Below, one piece after another: positions 8,063-15,761 of a stretch of 64,000 nucleotides of DNA (its first letter is position 1; every line of letters begins with the position of its first letter). Below the pieces are notes generated by a model that had not been told where the DNA came from, searched no databases, and saw only the letters and a program-made list of their open reading frames with translations. The translations under genes were made by a program, and so were the position numbers. This DNA is from Deltaproteobacteria bacterium (GTDB lineage Bacteria; Desulfobacterota; Desulfobaccia; Desulfobaccales; 0-14-0-80-60-11): contig JAKAKP010000043.1 in assembly GCA_021813445.1 (NCBI GenBank), positions 47,605 to 111,604 on the forward strand. Reading direction: 5' to 3'.

Positions 8063-10237
8063 TTACTTCTTATCCGGGCGAAAGACGCTGTCCCAATCCG
8101 GCGGTGGCGGGGTTTCCTGGAATTTTTGGCAGAGGTCCCGGAACATCTGGGAAGGGGGGTCTTCCGGGAGGTGTTCCAGCGCCGCGGAGAAGGCCGATAT
8201 CGCCTGGGCAAAGGCCTTTTCCCGGAAGAGGTTGAGGCCCTTTGCGAACTCGCGGCGGGCCGCGATTTGGGCGGGGGAGAGTTCCCCCTTCAAGGCCATT
8301 ACTTCATAGACGGTCACCGGCGTGGCCCGGCCTTTGACGGCCACCCAGTCCAGTTCCCGGAATTCTATCTGATCGCCGCACTCGCTCACGGTGGCTTCGC
8401 TGGCCATGATGGTGGTGGAGTAGAATTTGTTCAGGCCCTCCAGCCGGGAGGCCAGATTGACGGTGTCGCCGATGACCGTGTAGTCGAAACGCTTCTGGGA
8501 GCCCAGATTGCCGACGATGGCTTCGCCGGTATTGAGGCCGATGCGGAGACTAAGGAGGGGCAATTTCTTTTCGGCAAAAAACCGGTTCAGGTCTTTAAGC
8601 GCCGCGACTTGGCGCAACGCGGCCCGGCAGGCCAGCACTGCCTGATTCTCCTGGTCCAGGGGCGCCCCCCAAAGAGCCATGATGGCGTCGCCCTCAAATT
8701 TGTCCACTGTGCCCTCTTCCTCCAGGATGATGTCCGTCATCCGGGAGAGATAGTCGTTTAAGAGACTCACCACGGTTTCCGGGTCCAATTTCTCCGACAG
8801 GGTGGTAAACCCGGCCAGGTCCGAGAAGAACAGGGTGACCCGGCGGCGTTCCCCTCCCAGCTTCAGTTTTTCCGGATGTTGCAGGAGATGTTTGATCACC
8901 ACTTCCGACATGTATTGGCCGAACATGCCCCGGATCACCTGTTTCTGCCGGCCCTCGGTGGCGTAACTGTAGATCGCGGCCAGGGCGAAGCTGAGATTCA
9001 GGGCCAGGTCCGTTAACAGGGGATCGCCGTACCAACTGTACGCAAAGGCCAAAACACAGACTCCCAGGTGCAAGGCGTTAAAGAGGACCAGGGCGCCCAG
9101 GTTGACCACCAGGCCGGACATGCCGGATAAGAAGAGGACCGTCAGAACCATGGCCGTCACCAGGACCAGGGTCCAGGCCCACTGGAGCCACGGCGGCACG
9201 GTCCGCAAGAAATCGCCTTGGATCAGGTTGTCCAGGAGGGTGGCGTGGACTTCCACCCCGGGGTAGACCGAGCTCACCGGGCTGGCCTTGAGGTCATACA
9301 GACCCGGGGCCGTGAGGCCCACGAAGACCCACTTGCCGGCCAGGGCCTTCAGTGGCACCAGGGGCGGGAGATTATGCTGGCAGCGGTACTCCGATTGAAT
9401 CAGGTTGGCCGCGGAGTAACGCTCGTGGCTGCGGCCGGGCTGATCGCTTTGGCTGGAGCGCCGGTACTTAAGCAAAAACTGTCCCTGGGCGTCCAGGGGA
9501 ATTCGCTCCTGGCCCCGCACCAACGCCCCATCCTGGAAGCGCCAGGGGGGGCCGGGCTGCAAGGCCTGGTAGGCGGCAAAGCCCAGAATGGGCAGGAGGC
9601 GGCCTTGAAATGGCGCCACCAGGGGCACCCGGCGATAGATGCCGTCGACATCCGGCCGGCACTCCACATTCCCCAGGGTCCGGGCCGCGTCCACCAGTGG
9701 GGGAATCGGGGCCAGCAGGGACCGGTAGTGGAGGAGATCTTTGGGGGGAGAGCCGCCAATGGCCAGCGCGGCTTTCTTCAGAACCTCTGGGGTCTGGGGG
9801 GACGAAGGCTTGTCTTCCCGGGAGAGGAAGAAGGGAAAAATCACATTCCTGGCGGCGCCGGCGGCCGCGGCCAAGATCTGATCATCATCCGGGCCGTAAG
9901 AGGAGCCCTCGGTATAGAGAATGTCGAAAATCACCGCCTTGGCGCCGCTGCGGTGGCAAAACTGGATCAACGGCGCATAGAGCTGCCGGGGCCAGGGCCA
10001 GGTGACCTTCTGGGTCTTAAAAAAATCCAGGTCTGGTTGGTCCACGGTCACCACCACCACCTGGGGGGTGGCTTTGGGCAGGGGTGCGTGGCGGAACAGC
10101 AGATCCAGGGTCTTGAGGCGATAAGAGGTCAGGGCACCTGAGAAATCCAGACCCAGGACCACAAGCATGGAGGCCAGAATGAGGACAACCCCAGCCTTGA
10201 TTTTGATGTTGGTGGTGTAAGCTGCGAAGGTAGCCAT
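8063..10237 (-). CDS. CHASE2-domain membrane adenylate cyclase (class III)
   Basis: This protein of about 724 residues has a first membrane helix at about 15-30, a periplasmic CHASE2 sensor domain (about 35-330), three further membrane helices at about 340-430, and a C-terminal class III cyclase domain. The two metal aspartates (FSDLAGFTTLSE and EGDAIMALWG) and the adenine-selecting Lys and Asp (VDKFEGD, DYTVIGDTVNLASR) are present, so cAMP rather than cGMP is the expected product. About 80 residues follow the cyclase domain, helical and TPR-like. The ATG at 10237 is preferred over a TTG at 10243; neither has a strong ribosome site. The signal sensed by CHASE2 is unknown. Confidence 0.93.
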   Translation of the reverse strand: MATFAAYTTNIKIKAGVVLILASMLVVLGLDFSGALTSYRLKTLDLLFRHAPLPKATPQVVVVTVDQPDLDFFKTQKVTWPWPRQLYAPLIQFCHRSGAKAVIFDILYTEGSSYGPDDDQILAAAAGAARNVIFPFFLSREDKPSSPQTPEVLKKAALAIGGSPPKDLLHYRSLLAPIPPLVDAARTLGNVECRPDVDGIYRRVPLVAPFQGRLLPILGFAAYQALQPGPPWRFQDGALVRGQERIPLDAQGQFLLKYRRSSQSDQPGRSHERYSAANLIQSEYRCQHNLPPLVPLKALAGKWVFVGLTAPGLYDLKASPVSSVYPGVEVHATLLDNLIQGDFLRTVPPWLQWAWTLVLVTAMVLTVLFLSGMSGLVVNLGALVLFNALHLGVCVLAFAYSWYGDPLLTDLALNLSFALAAIYSYATEGRQKQVIRGMFGQYMSEVVIKHLLQHPEKLKLGGERRRVTLFFSDLAGFTTLSEKLDPETVVSLLNDYLSRMTDIILEEEGTVDKFEGDAIMALWGAPLDQENQAVLACRAALRQVAALKDLNRFFAEKKLPLLSLRIGLNTGEAIVGNLGSQKRFDYTVIGDTVNLASRLEGLNKFYSTTIMASEATVSECGDQIEFRELDWVAVKGRATPVTVYEVMALKGELSPAQIAARREFAKGLNLFREKAFAQAISAFSAALEHLPEDPPSQMFRDLCQKFQETPPPPDWDSVFRPDKK

Positions 10238-10368
10238 GGGCAAGCCGTCTGTCTGTGAAGAATACTAGAAGATGGGCAAAAGGAAAAGGCGAAAGGAGCA
10301 GGCAAAGATGGTCGCGGGCTAAAACCCCACCCATCCTGCCGCGGTTGGGTGCCCGGCGGGAATAAAGC

Positions 10369-11022
10369 TTAAAGGGGCGCTATCTTGCCATCTCGCATCA
10401 GGAGCAGCCGGTCCGCCAGCCGTTCGGCCTGGGCCGGATCATGGGTCACCATAACGATGGTGGCCTTTCTCTCCGCCTTGATCTTTTTGATGATGCCTTC
10501 GATGATTTCGGAATTTTCCTGGTCAATGGACGCGGTGGGCTCATCCAGCAGGATAACCTCCGGTTCAATGACCATGGCCCGGGCCAGGCCCAGGCGCTTG
10601 CTCTGGCCGGTGGAGAGGTCCAGGGCCCGCTGCCGCCGTTTGGCCGCCAGCCCCACGGTCTCCAGGATGGCCCCCACCCTTTCTTCTACCTCCTTAGAGC
10701 CCATCCCCCGGATTTTCAAGCCATAGGCCACATTGTGGAAGACCGAGGTGTTGAAGACCCCCACCCCGGGCAGCAGCAGGGTTAAGCGGCGCTTCAAAGC
10801 CAGGTCGGGGGCCAGGGGCTGGCCGTCGGCCAGATAGATGACCCGGCCCCGGTCCGGGACCTCTATCAGGGCGCAGAGGCGCAGCAGGGTGGACTTGCCC
10901 GTGCCGTTGGGGCCCATGATCACATGGGTCAACCCGGCCTCAAAGGTCCAGGAGCAGCCCTGCAAGACCTCAAGGCCGTTATAGGTCTTGGAGATTTCCA
11001 CCAGTTCCAGGGCTAGTCCCAT
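10369..11022 (-). CDS. tupC: Tungstate ABC transporter, ATP-binding protein
   Basis: This 217-residue ABC ATPase has Walker A GPNGTGKST, the signature LSTGQSKRLGLARAM (LSTGQ instead of LSGGQ), Walker B VILLDEPTASID and the switch His in MVTHD. It energises oxyanion import at the inner membrane together with the permease encoded just upstream. The two genes overlap by 10 bases, indicating tight coupling. The substrate is assigned from the binding protein in the same operon, which is TupA-like rather than ModA-like; molybdate transport cannot be excluded from the ATPase alone. Confidence 0.9.
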   Translation of the reverse strand: MGLALELVEISKTYNGLEVLQGCSWTFEAGLTHVIMGPNGTGKSTLLRLCALIEVPDRGRVIYLADGQPLAPDLALKRRLTLLLPGVGVFNTSVFHNVAYGLKIRGMGSKEVEERVGAILETVGLAAKRRQRALDLSTGQSKRLGLARAMVIEPEVILLDEPTASIDQENSEIIEGIIKKIKAERKATIVMVTHDPAQAERLADRLLLMRDGKIAPL

Positions 11023-11732
11023 AAGATGACCCCCGAGGAGGTCCGGCCCAACCTCTGGATGGCCCGGAGGGCGACGTTGATCAGCAGGGAAATGGTCAAC
11101 AGGATGATCCCCAGGGCAATGGCCAGGTCGAAATTGCCTTTGTCAGTTTCTAAGGCGATGGTGGTGGTGATCACCCGGGTATAACCGGCGATGTTCCCGC
11201 CCACGATAATGACCGAGCCCACTTCCGCGGTCACCCGGCCCAGGCCGGCGATGGACCCGGTGATGATCCCGTACCTGGCCTCGCGGATGACGGTCAGGGC
11301 CTCCTGGAGGGGGTTGGCCCCCAGGACCCGGGCCGCCTGCCGGATGATGGGATTCACATTAACAATGGCGGTATGGGACAAGGAAGTGACTATGGGAAAG
11401 GCGAGGATAAACTGGGCGATGATCATGGCCCCAGGGGTGTAAAGGAGGCTCAGGAAGCCCAGGGGGCCACTCCGGGAAAGTAGGAGATAGAGCACCAGGC
11501 CCACCACCACCGGCGGCAGGCCCATGCCGGTATTGATCAGGTTGAGGATCAGGCCCCTCAGGGGCAGCCGCCGCAACGCCATCAGGGCCCCCAGGGGCAG
11601 ACCCAGGAGTATGGCCAGCAGCAAGGCCCCACCCGACACCTGGATGGACAGCCAGATGATCTTTAACAGTTCGGGATTCAGCGCCAGGATGAGCTTAAAC
11701 GCGCTGATAAATCCCTGGAAAATGGTGTCCAT
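11013..11732 (-). CDS. tupB: Tungstate ABC transporter, permease
   Basis: This 239-residue inner-membrane protein has about five or six hydrophobic segments and the typical permease coupling loop (ARVLGANPLQEALTVIREAR, before GIITGSIAGLGRVTAEVG). It is homologous in pattern to TupB/ModB permeases; the TAEVGSVIIVGGNIAGYTR segment is characteristic of the tungstate/WtpB-like group. Its start lies about 210 bases from the tupA stop, a gap filled by nested palindromic repeats. It overlaps tupC by 10 bases. Confidence 0.9.
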   Translation of the reverse strand: MDTIFQGFISAFKLILALNPELLKIIWLSIQVSGGALLLAILLGLPLGALMALRRLPLRGLILNLINTGMGLPPVVVGLVLYLLLSRSGPLGFLSLLYTPGAMIIAQFILAFPIVTSLSHTAIVNVNPIIRQAARVLGANPLQEALTVIREARYGIITGSIAGLGRVTAEVGSVIIVGGNIAGYTRVITTTIALETDKGNFDLAIALGIILLTISLLINVALRAIQRLGRTSSGVILWD

Positions 11733-11740
11733 GCTTTAAA

Positions 11741-11942
11741 AGTGAGCTGTGAGCAGTGAGCGGTAAGCAGTAAAGCAGAAAGCAATAAGAAATTTGTGGA
11801 GGCCATGGCATACGTTGTCATTCTGAGGGAGCGAAGAATCTAGATCCTTCGCTTCGCTCAGGATGACAAAGTAATTGCATATCAAGAGCCTCTGCGGGCA
11901 CTCTTCTGTTGCTGCTCACTGCTCCCCGCTTACTGCTCACTT
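11741..11942. repeat. Nested dispersed palindromes between tupA and tupB
   Basis: The outer arms are related to gtgagctgtgagcagtgagc (from 11742) and its inverse gctcactgctccccgcttactgctcac (ending 11940). Inside lies a second, independent palindrome, tgtcattctgagggagcg / cgcttcgctcaggatgaca, at about 11816-11871. The inner element has a second copy at 63541-63636. The same outer arms surround a different inner palindrome at 42708-42784. The element splits the tup operon without breaking a gene. Confidence 0.7.
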
Positions 11943-12758
11943 CTACTTGGCATTGGGAATGAAGAGCTGGTTGCCGTGTTTATCCTTGAACGCGGCAATG
12001 GCCTTCTGCCCCTCCGGGGAGATGAGCCAATCCACGAACTGCATGGCCTCTTTATATTTGACCTGTTTGTGTTTGGCGGGATTGACGGCCATTACCCCGT
12101 ATTGATTGAACAGGACCGGGTCCCCTTCCAGGACGATGACCATCTCCAGCTTGTCCTTATCCTTGGTGGCCAGCCAGGTGCCCCGGTCGGTCAAGGTGTA
12201 GCCCCGCTTCTCATTGGCGATGCGCTGGGTCTTTTCCATGCCCTGGCCCACTTCCAGATACCACTTCTGCCCCTTGGGGTCGATCCCCGCAGCCTTCCAA
12301 AGGGCCAACTCCTTGGTATTGGTGCCGGATTTGTCGCCCCGGGAGACAAAAGGGGCGCCTTGAGCCGCGATCTTCTTAAAGGCCTCCACCGCGGATTTCA
12401 TCCCCTTGATTTTCAGGGGGTCGTTGGCCGGGCCGATGATCACGAAGTCATTGTACATGACGTCGTGCCGATTAACGAAATAGCCTTCCTGGACCGCTTT
12501 CAACTCCTGGGCCTTGGCGTGGCACAAGAGGACGTCGGCGTCGCCCCGTTTGCCGATCTCAATGGCCGCGCCGGTGCCCACCGCCACCACGTCCACATGG
12601 ATGCCGGTCTTTTTCTGGAAAATGGGCAGGATGTAATCAAACAAGCCGGAATTTTGGGTGCTGGTGGTGGAAGCACACTTGATCCGGGTTTCCGCGGCTG
12701 CGCTGCCCGCGGCCAAGACTACGGCCACTATCATCAAACAGGAAAGACCTCTAAGCAT
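11943..12758 (-). CDS. tupA: Tungstate-binding periplasmic protein
   Basis: This 271-residue protein has a Sec signal peptide (LSCLMIVAVVLAAGSAAA) and the type II periplasmic-binding fold. The start of the mature protein, STTSTQNSGLFDYILPIF, matches the TupA hallmark TTSTxxSGL that contacts the oxyanion; ModA proteins have a different entry motif. GDADVLLCHAKAQE and FVSRGDKSGTNTKELALW are further TupA-type segments. It delivers tungstate to TupBC. The ribosome site ggaggatggtag precedes the ATG. It lies 81 bases after the pterin oxidoreductase gene, supporting a link between tungsten uptake and that enzyme. Confidence 0.93.
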   Translation of the reverse strand: MLRGLSCLMIVAVVLAAGSAAAETRIKCASTTSTQNSGLFDYILPIFQKKTGIHVDVVAVGTGAAIEIGKRGDADVLLCHAKAQELKAVQEGYFVNRHDVMYNDFVIIGPANDPLKIKGMKSAVEAFKKIAAQGAPFVSRGDKSGTNTKELALWKAAGIDPKGQKWYLEVGQGMEKTQRIANEKRGYTLTDRGTWLATKDKDKLEMVIVLEGDPVLFNQYGVMAVNPAKHKQVKYKEAMQFVDWLISPEGQKAIAAFKDKHGNQLFIPNAK

Positions 12759-12839
12759 CTACCATCCTCCATTCTTCAAGGTAATATCAACCGCCAGGGC
12801 AGAAAATCCCCAGTGGCGCTGACGCGGCAGACGGTTGCC

Positions 12840-14933
12840 CTAAGCCGGGGTGACTTTGCTCACCGTGACAAAATGCTCCTGCAAGGCCATGCCGCCGCCG
12901 GCCTTATCCCACAGATCCAGCCCCCCGCCCATGAGGGCGCTGTCGGAGACACCCTTGCCTAGGGCCCGGCTCTCCACCGGCAGCAGGTGCCCGAAGCCGT
13001 GGACCATGAAGACTGCGTCCGGATGGATGAAGGTGGTCACCTTGGCCTTAATGCGTCCCCGGTGGCCGTTGCTGCGGACTTCCACCACTTCGCCGTCTTG
13101 GATCTTCAGGGCTGCAGCCTTTTCCTGGTTGATCCACAGGACGTTTTCCGGCATCTGTTCGGCTAGTAAGGGGTTATTGACGGTGTGCCCCTGGGTGTGC
13201 ACCGCACAGCGCCCGAAGGTCAGGCGGAATTGCCCCGGACCCGGCGCGGCTGGGGATTCGTAGGGGAGCAGAGACGGCACCCCGGCGTTGTCCCAGCGTT
13301 CATTGATGATCTCGATTTTGCCGGAAGGGGTCTTGAAGCTCAGTTCATCCCGGCTGCGGTATTTGGGCTTATCCGCCAGGGACACCAGGCCCGAGGCCGC
13401 AAAGTCCGCCATGGCCACCCCGGTGCCCTGAAGCTGATACTCCCAGATGTCCTCGATCTTCTGGAAGGCCAGGGGGGCCAGACCCAGGCGCTGGGCCAGC
13501 CCGCAGAGGATTTCCCAATCGGCTTTGGTGTCGTGATAGGGATTAACCGCGCGCTGCCGCAGGAAAAAGTGGGGTTTGAGACCATTCTTGGCGGCCAGGA
13601 TGCTTTCCCGCTCCAGGTAGGTGGACAGGGGCAAGACCACGTCCGCGTACCAGGCGGTGTCGGACCAGCTGAAGGTGACGGCCGCCAAGAAGTCCAGCTT
13701 ATCAAAGATTTTTTTCAGGGCCTCCGGATCCGGGTAGGCCATGAGGGGATCATGGCGGTAGGCGATATAGGCTTTGACCGGATAGGGGTCCCCGGTCTCG
13801 ATGGCCTGGAAACCCAGATGCAGCAAACCAGGGCCGCTGTCCAAATGCGGGTAACGCCAACCCACCCCATCCGCGCGCTGCTCCTTGGGTTTGGGAAAAA
13901 GGTCCGCCAATTTTTTCAGGCCCTTACGCCCGACGTCGCCCGGTTTATTGGCCAGAGGCAGCCCGCCTTTGGCGCCGATGCTGCCCAGGAGGGCATTGAT
14001 CAAATACGCGGTCCGGGACTGGTAAAAAGAGTTGCGGTAGCGGGCGTTCATCCAGCCCGGATGCCAGATGACCGCGGGTTTGGCCTTGGCCAGGTCCCGG
14101 GCGAACTCCTGGATGGCTGACGCGTCGATACCGGTTTCCGCCGCGGCCCATTCCGGGGTGTAAGGCTGCACAAAGGCTTCCAGTTGATCCAGGTCCTTGA
14201 TCCACTGTCGGGCAAATTCCTGGTCATAGAGCCGGTGGGCCAGCAACTCGTGAATGACCGCCAGGTTCAAGGCATAATCGGTGCCGGGGCGGATGAGCAG
14301 GAAGCGGTCGGCTTTGCTGGCCGACAGGGAGGAGCGGATGTCGATGACGGTGAGCTTGCAGCCCCCGGCCAAACCCGCCATCAAGTCGTTGACCTCTTTG
14401 ACGTTGATGGCCTCGAAGATGTTGCGGGTCTGGAGCACCACGTGCCGGGCATTTTTATAATCGTAGACCACCTCTTTCCGGCCGAACCCGAAAACGGAGA
14501 GGGCCGCATGCTGGACGTTGCGGGCGCAGGCCGAATCGTGGTTGGAATAGTTGGGGGAACCGAGCCCCCGGACAAAGGCCTGATGCAGGTCCCGGAAGGG
14601 CCCTCCCCGGTCGGAGAAGAGCACCGATTTACCCCCGTATTTCTCCATTACTTCCTTGAGGTTGGCCGCAGTGTAATCCAGGGCCTCTTCCCAGCTGACC
14701 CGGCGCCACTTGCCTTCGCCCCGGGCTCCGGCCCGGATCAGGGGATATTGGGGCCGCTCGGAATCTTCCAGGAGGGCCAGGCCCGCGCCGCCCCGGGCGC
14801 AGAGAGCCCCTTCGATCCCTGCGGCCTGGGGATTACCTTGGATCGCAGTGGCCCGGCCCCCTGCCACCTCCACTTGAATGGGGCACCGCACCGTACACAT
14901 GCCGCAGATGCTATAGACTTTCTTGTCAGTCAT
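12840..14933 (-). CDS. Molybdopterin/tungstopterin oxidoreductase (PsrA/PhsA-like, cytoplasmic, stand-alone)
   Basis: A DMSO-reductase-superfamily catalytic subunit of about 697 residues. It begins with a 4Fe-4S motif (CGMCTVRC, fourth Cys in GALCARGG). The likely metal-ligand Cys is in DSACARNVQHA, and the C-terminal pterin domain includes GRCAVHTQGHTVNNPLLAE and DAVFMVHGFGHLLPVESRA, as in polysulfide/thiosulfate reductase A subunits. The ATG at 14933, with acggagaaggaa just upstream, is preferred over a TTG at 14966. No Tat signal, FeS partner or membrane anchor is seen, unlike PsrABC. Its position between a ModE-like gene and tupABC suggests a tungsten enzyme. The substrate is unknown; it is not acetylene hydratase by motif (Thr where that enzyme has Asp after the second Cys). 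Confidence 0.85.
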   Translation of the reverse strand: MTDKKVYSICGMCTVRCPIQVEVAGGRATAIQGNPQAAGIEGALCARGGAGLALLEDSERPQYPLIRAGARGEGKWRRVSWEEALDYTAANLKEVMEKYGGKSVLFSDRGGPFRDLHQAFVRGLGSPNYSNHDSACARNVQHAALSVFGFGRKEVVYDYKNARHVVLQTRNIFEAINVKEVNDLMAGLAGGCKLTVIDIRSSLSASKADRFLLIRPGTDYALNLAVIHELLAHRLYDQEFARQWIKDLDQLEAFVQPYTPEWAAAETGIDASAIQEFARDLAKAKPAVIWHPGWMNARYRNSFYQSRTAYLINALLGSIGAKGGLPLANKPGDVGRKGLKKLADLFPKPKEQRADGVGWRYPHLDSGPGLLHLGFQAIETGDPYPVKAYIAYRHDPLMAYPDPEALKKIFDKLDFLAAVTFSWSDTAWYADVVLPLSTYLERESILAAKNGLKPHFFLRQRAVNPYHDTKADWEILCGLAQRLGLAPLAFQKIEDIWEYQLQGTGVAMADFAASGLVSLADKPKYRSRDELSFKTPSGKIEIINERWDNAGVPSLLPYESPAAPGPGQFRLTFGRCAVHTQGHTVNNPLLAEQMPENVLWINQEKAAALKIQDGEVVEVRSNGHRGRIKAKVTTFIHPDAVFMVHGFGHLLPVESRALGKGVSDSALMGGGLDLWDKAGGGMALQEHFVTVSKVTPA

Positions 14934-15050
14934 TTCCTTCTCCGTAGAAATAGTTTCGACCTGCAAGGCAGGCCGGCCCGGCGGTATTCCTTTATCAAGA
15001 TAGCGATCATTAAGGTATTCTTGTAAAGAATATCGTCAAGGGCAGGGGAA

Positions 15051-15437
15051 TTATTCAGGTTTCTGCGTTTCCAACCATTTCTGGAACTTGTCCACCATGT
15101 CCCAAAATTGGGCGATGGCCGCCTCACCCGCGGGGGTAAGCCAGGCGCGGCCGCCGTGTTTGCCGCCAAAGGTCCGGGACACCAGTTCTTCCCCGGCCAA
15201 GCGGTTGATATTGGCTACCAGGGACCAGGCATGGCTGTATGCCATTTCCATGGAGCGGGCCGCGGCGGCGATGGACCCCAGGTCACGGATGCGCTCCAGG
15301 AGCACCACCCGGCCCCAACTCAAAAAAGTTTCGCCGTCCTTTTCCAGCCAGAGGCGGCCCTTGATCTGCATCTCGGCGGCAGGAGGACTTGCCGCCAGGG
15401 AGCTGCCCCGGCCATGGTCTGTTTTTCTGCTGGCCAT
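15051..15437 (-). CDS. ModE-type HTH regulator (DNA-binding domain only)
   Basis: This 128-residue protein matches the N-terminal winged-helix domain of ModE: IKGRLWLEKDGETFLSWGR, VVLLERIRDLGSIAAAAR, EMAYSHAWSLVANINR, and the wing RTFGGKHGGRAWLTPAGE. It lacks the C-terminal MOP oxyanion-binding domains, so it either senses nothing directly or acts with another protein. The start is placed at the ATG at 15437; a TTG at 15482 is possible but would read through a palindrome. It is the first gene of the minus-strand oxidoreductase-tup block and probably controls it. Confidence 0.88.
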   Translation of the reverse strand: MASRKTDHGRGSSLAASPPAAEMQIKGRLWLEKDGETFLSWGRVVLLERIRDLGSIAAAARSMEMAYSHAWSLVANINRLAGEELVSRTFGGKHGGRAWLTPAGEAAIAQFWDMVDKFQKWLETQKPE

Positions 15438-15440
15438 AGC

Positions 15441-15462
15441 GCTATTCCCAGCGAAGAATAGC
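15441..15462. promoter_or_regulatory. Inverted repeat at the ModE-like gene start (candidate operator)
   Basis: GCTATTC (15441-15447) and GAATAGC (15456-15462) are a perfect 7-bp inverted repeat with an 8-base spacer, centred about 15 bases upstream of the ATG at 15437. Its place fits an autoregulatory operator or a ribosome-site-masking hairpin. The repeat is seen; the role is inferred. Confidence 0.4.
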
Positions 15463-15761
15463 ATATTTAGGGGAAAATTCAACTTTTTTCCCAGAAAGGG
15501 TAAAAAAATTATGCTAATAAATTTTCTGTTTCTTCCAGGTTTTGCCGAAATAAAAAATAAATATATTTAGGGAAAGAATGGAAAGATTGTCTTTGATTTA
15601 ATTTAATCTTATTATAAATATAAGGTTTAAAAGTCTAACATAACGACGGACCAAATCCGGGAATAAGCTGGGGGAGAAGTTGGGGGAATTCTCGGTGCAA
15701 CCGTAGCCGCCGTAAGGATTGATGTATCCTCCTGTCCTCCCCCCCTGTTTAGGTAATTGTT
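15463..15761 (+). promoter_or_regulatory. Divergent intergenic region with AT-rich promoter zone and GC-rich leader before hpnN
   Basis: About 15470-15640 is strongly AT-rich, unlike the rest of the window, and is the natural place for the divergent promoters (for example TTGATT at 15593). From 15647 the sequence turns GC-rich and holds a row of small hairpins: CGGA/TCCG (15647-15659), GAGAA/TTCTC (15674-15693), CGGT/ACCG (15693-15703) and GGAT/ATCC (15717-15729). This would be the 5' leader of hpnN. It does not match a riboswitch consensus I can name; the GGTGCAACC stretch only loosely recalls a cobalamin core. Confidence 0.35.

Noticed and set aside
13185..14120. 311-codon plus-strand open frame
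   Set aside because: It is a shadow of the pterin oxidoreductase gene; no recognisable domain.
12840..14933. Acetylene hydratase as the identity of the tungsten-island enzyme
   Set aside because: Acetylene hydratase has Asp directly after the second cluster Cys; here it is Thr, and the C-terminal motifs match PsrA/PhsA proteins.
15690..15730. Cobalamin riboswitch
   Set aside because: Only a short GGTGCAACC resemblance; the conserved core and pairing of the aptamer are not met.
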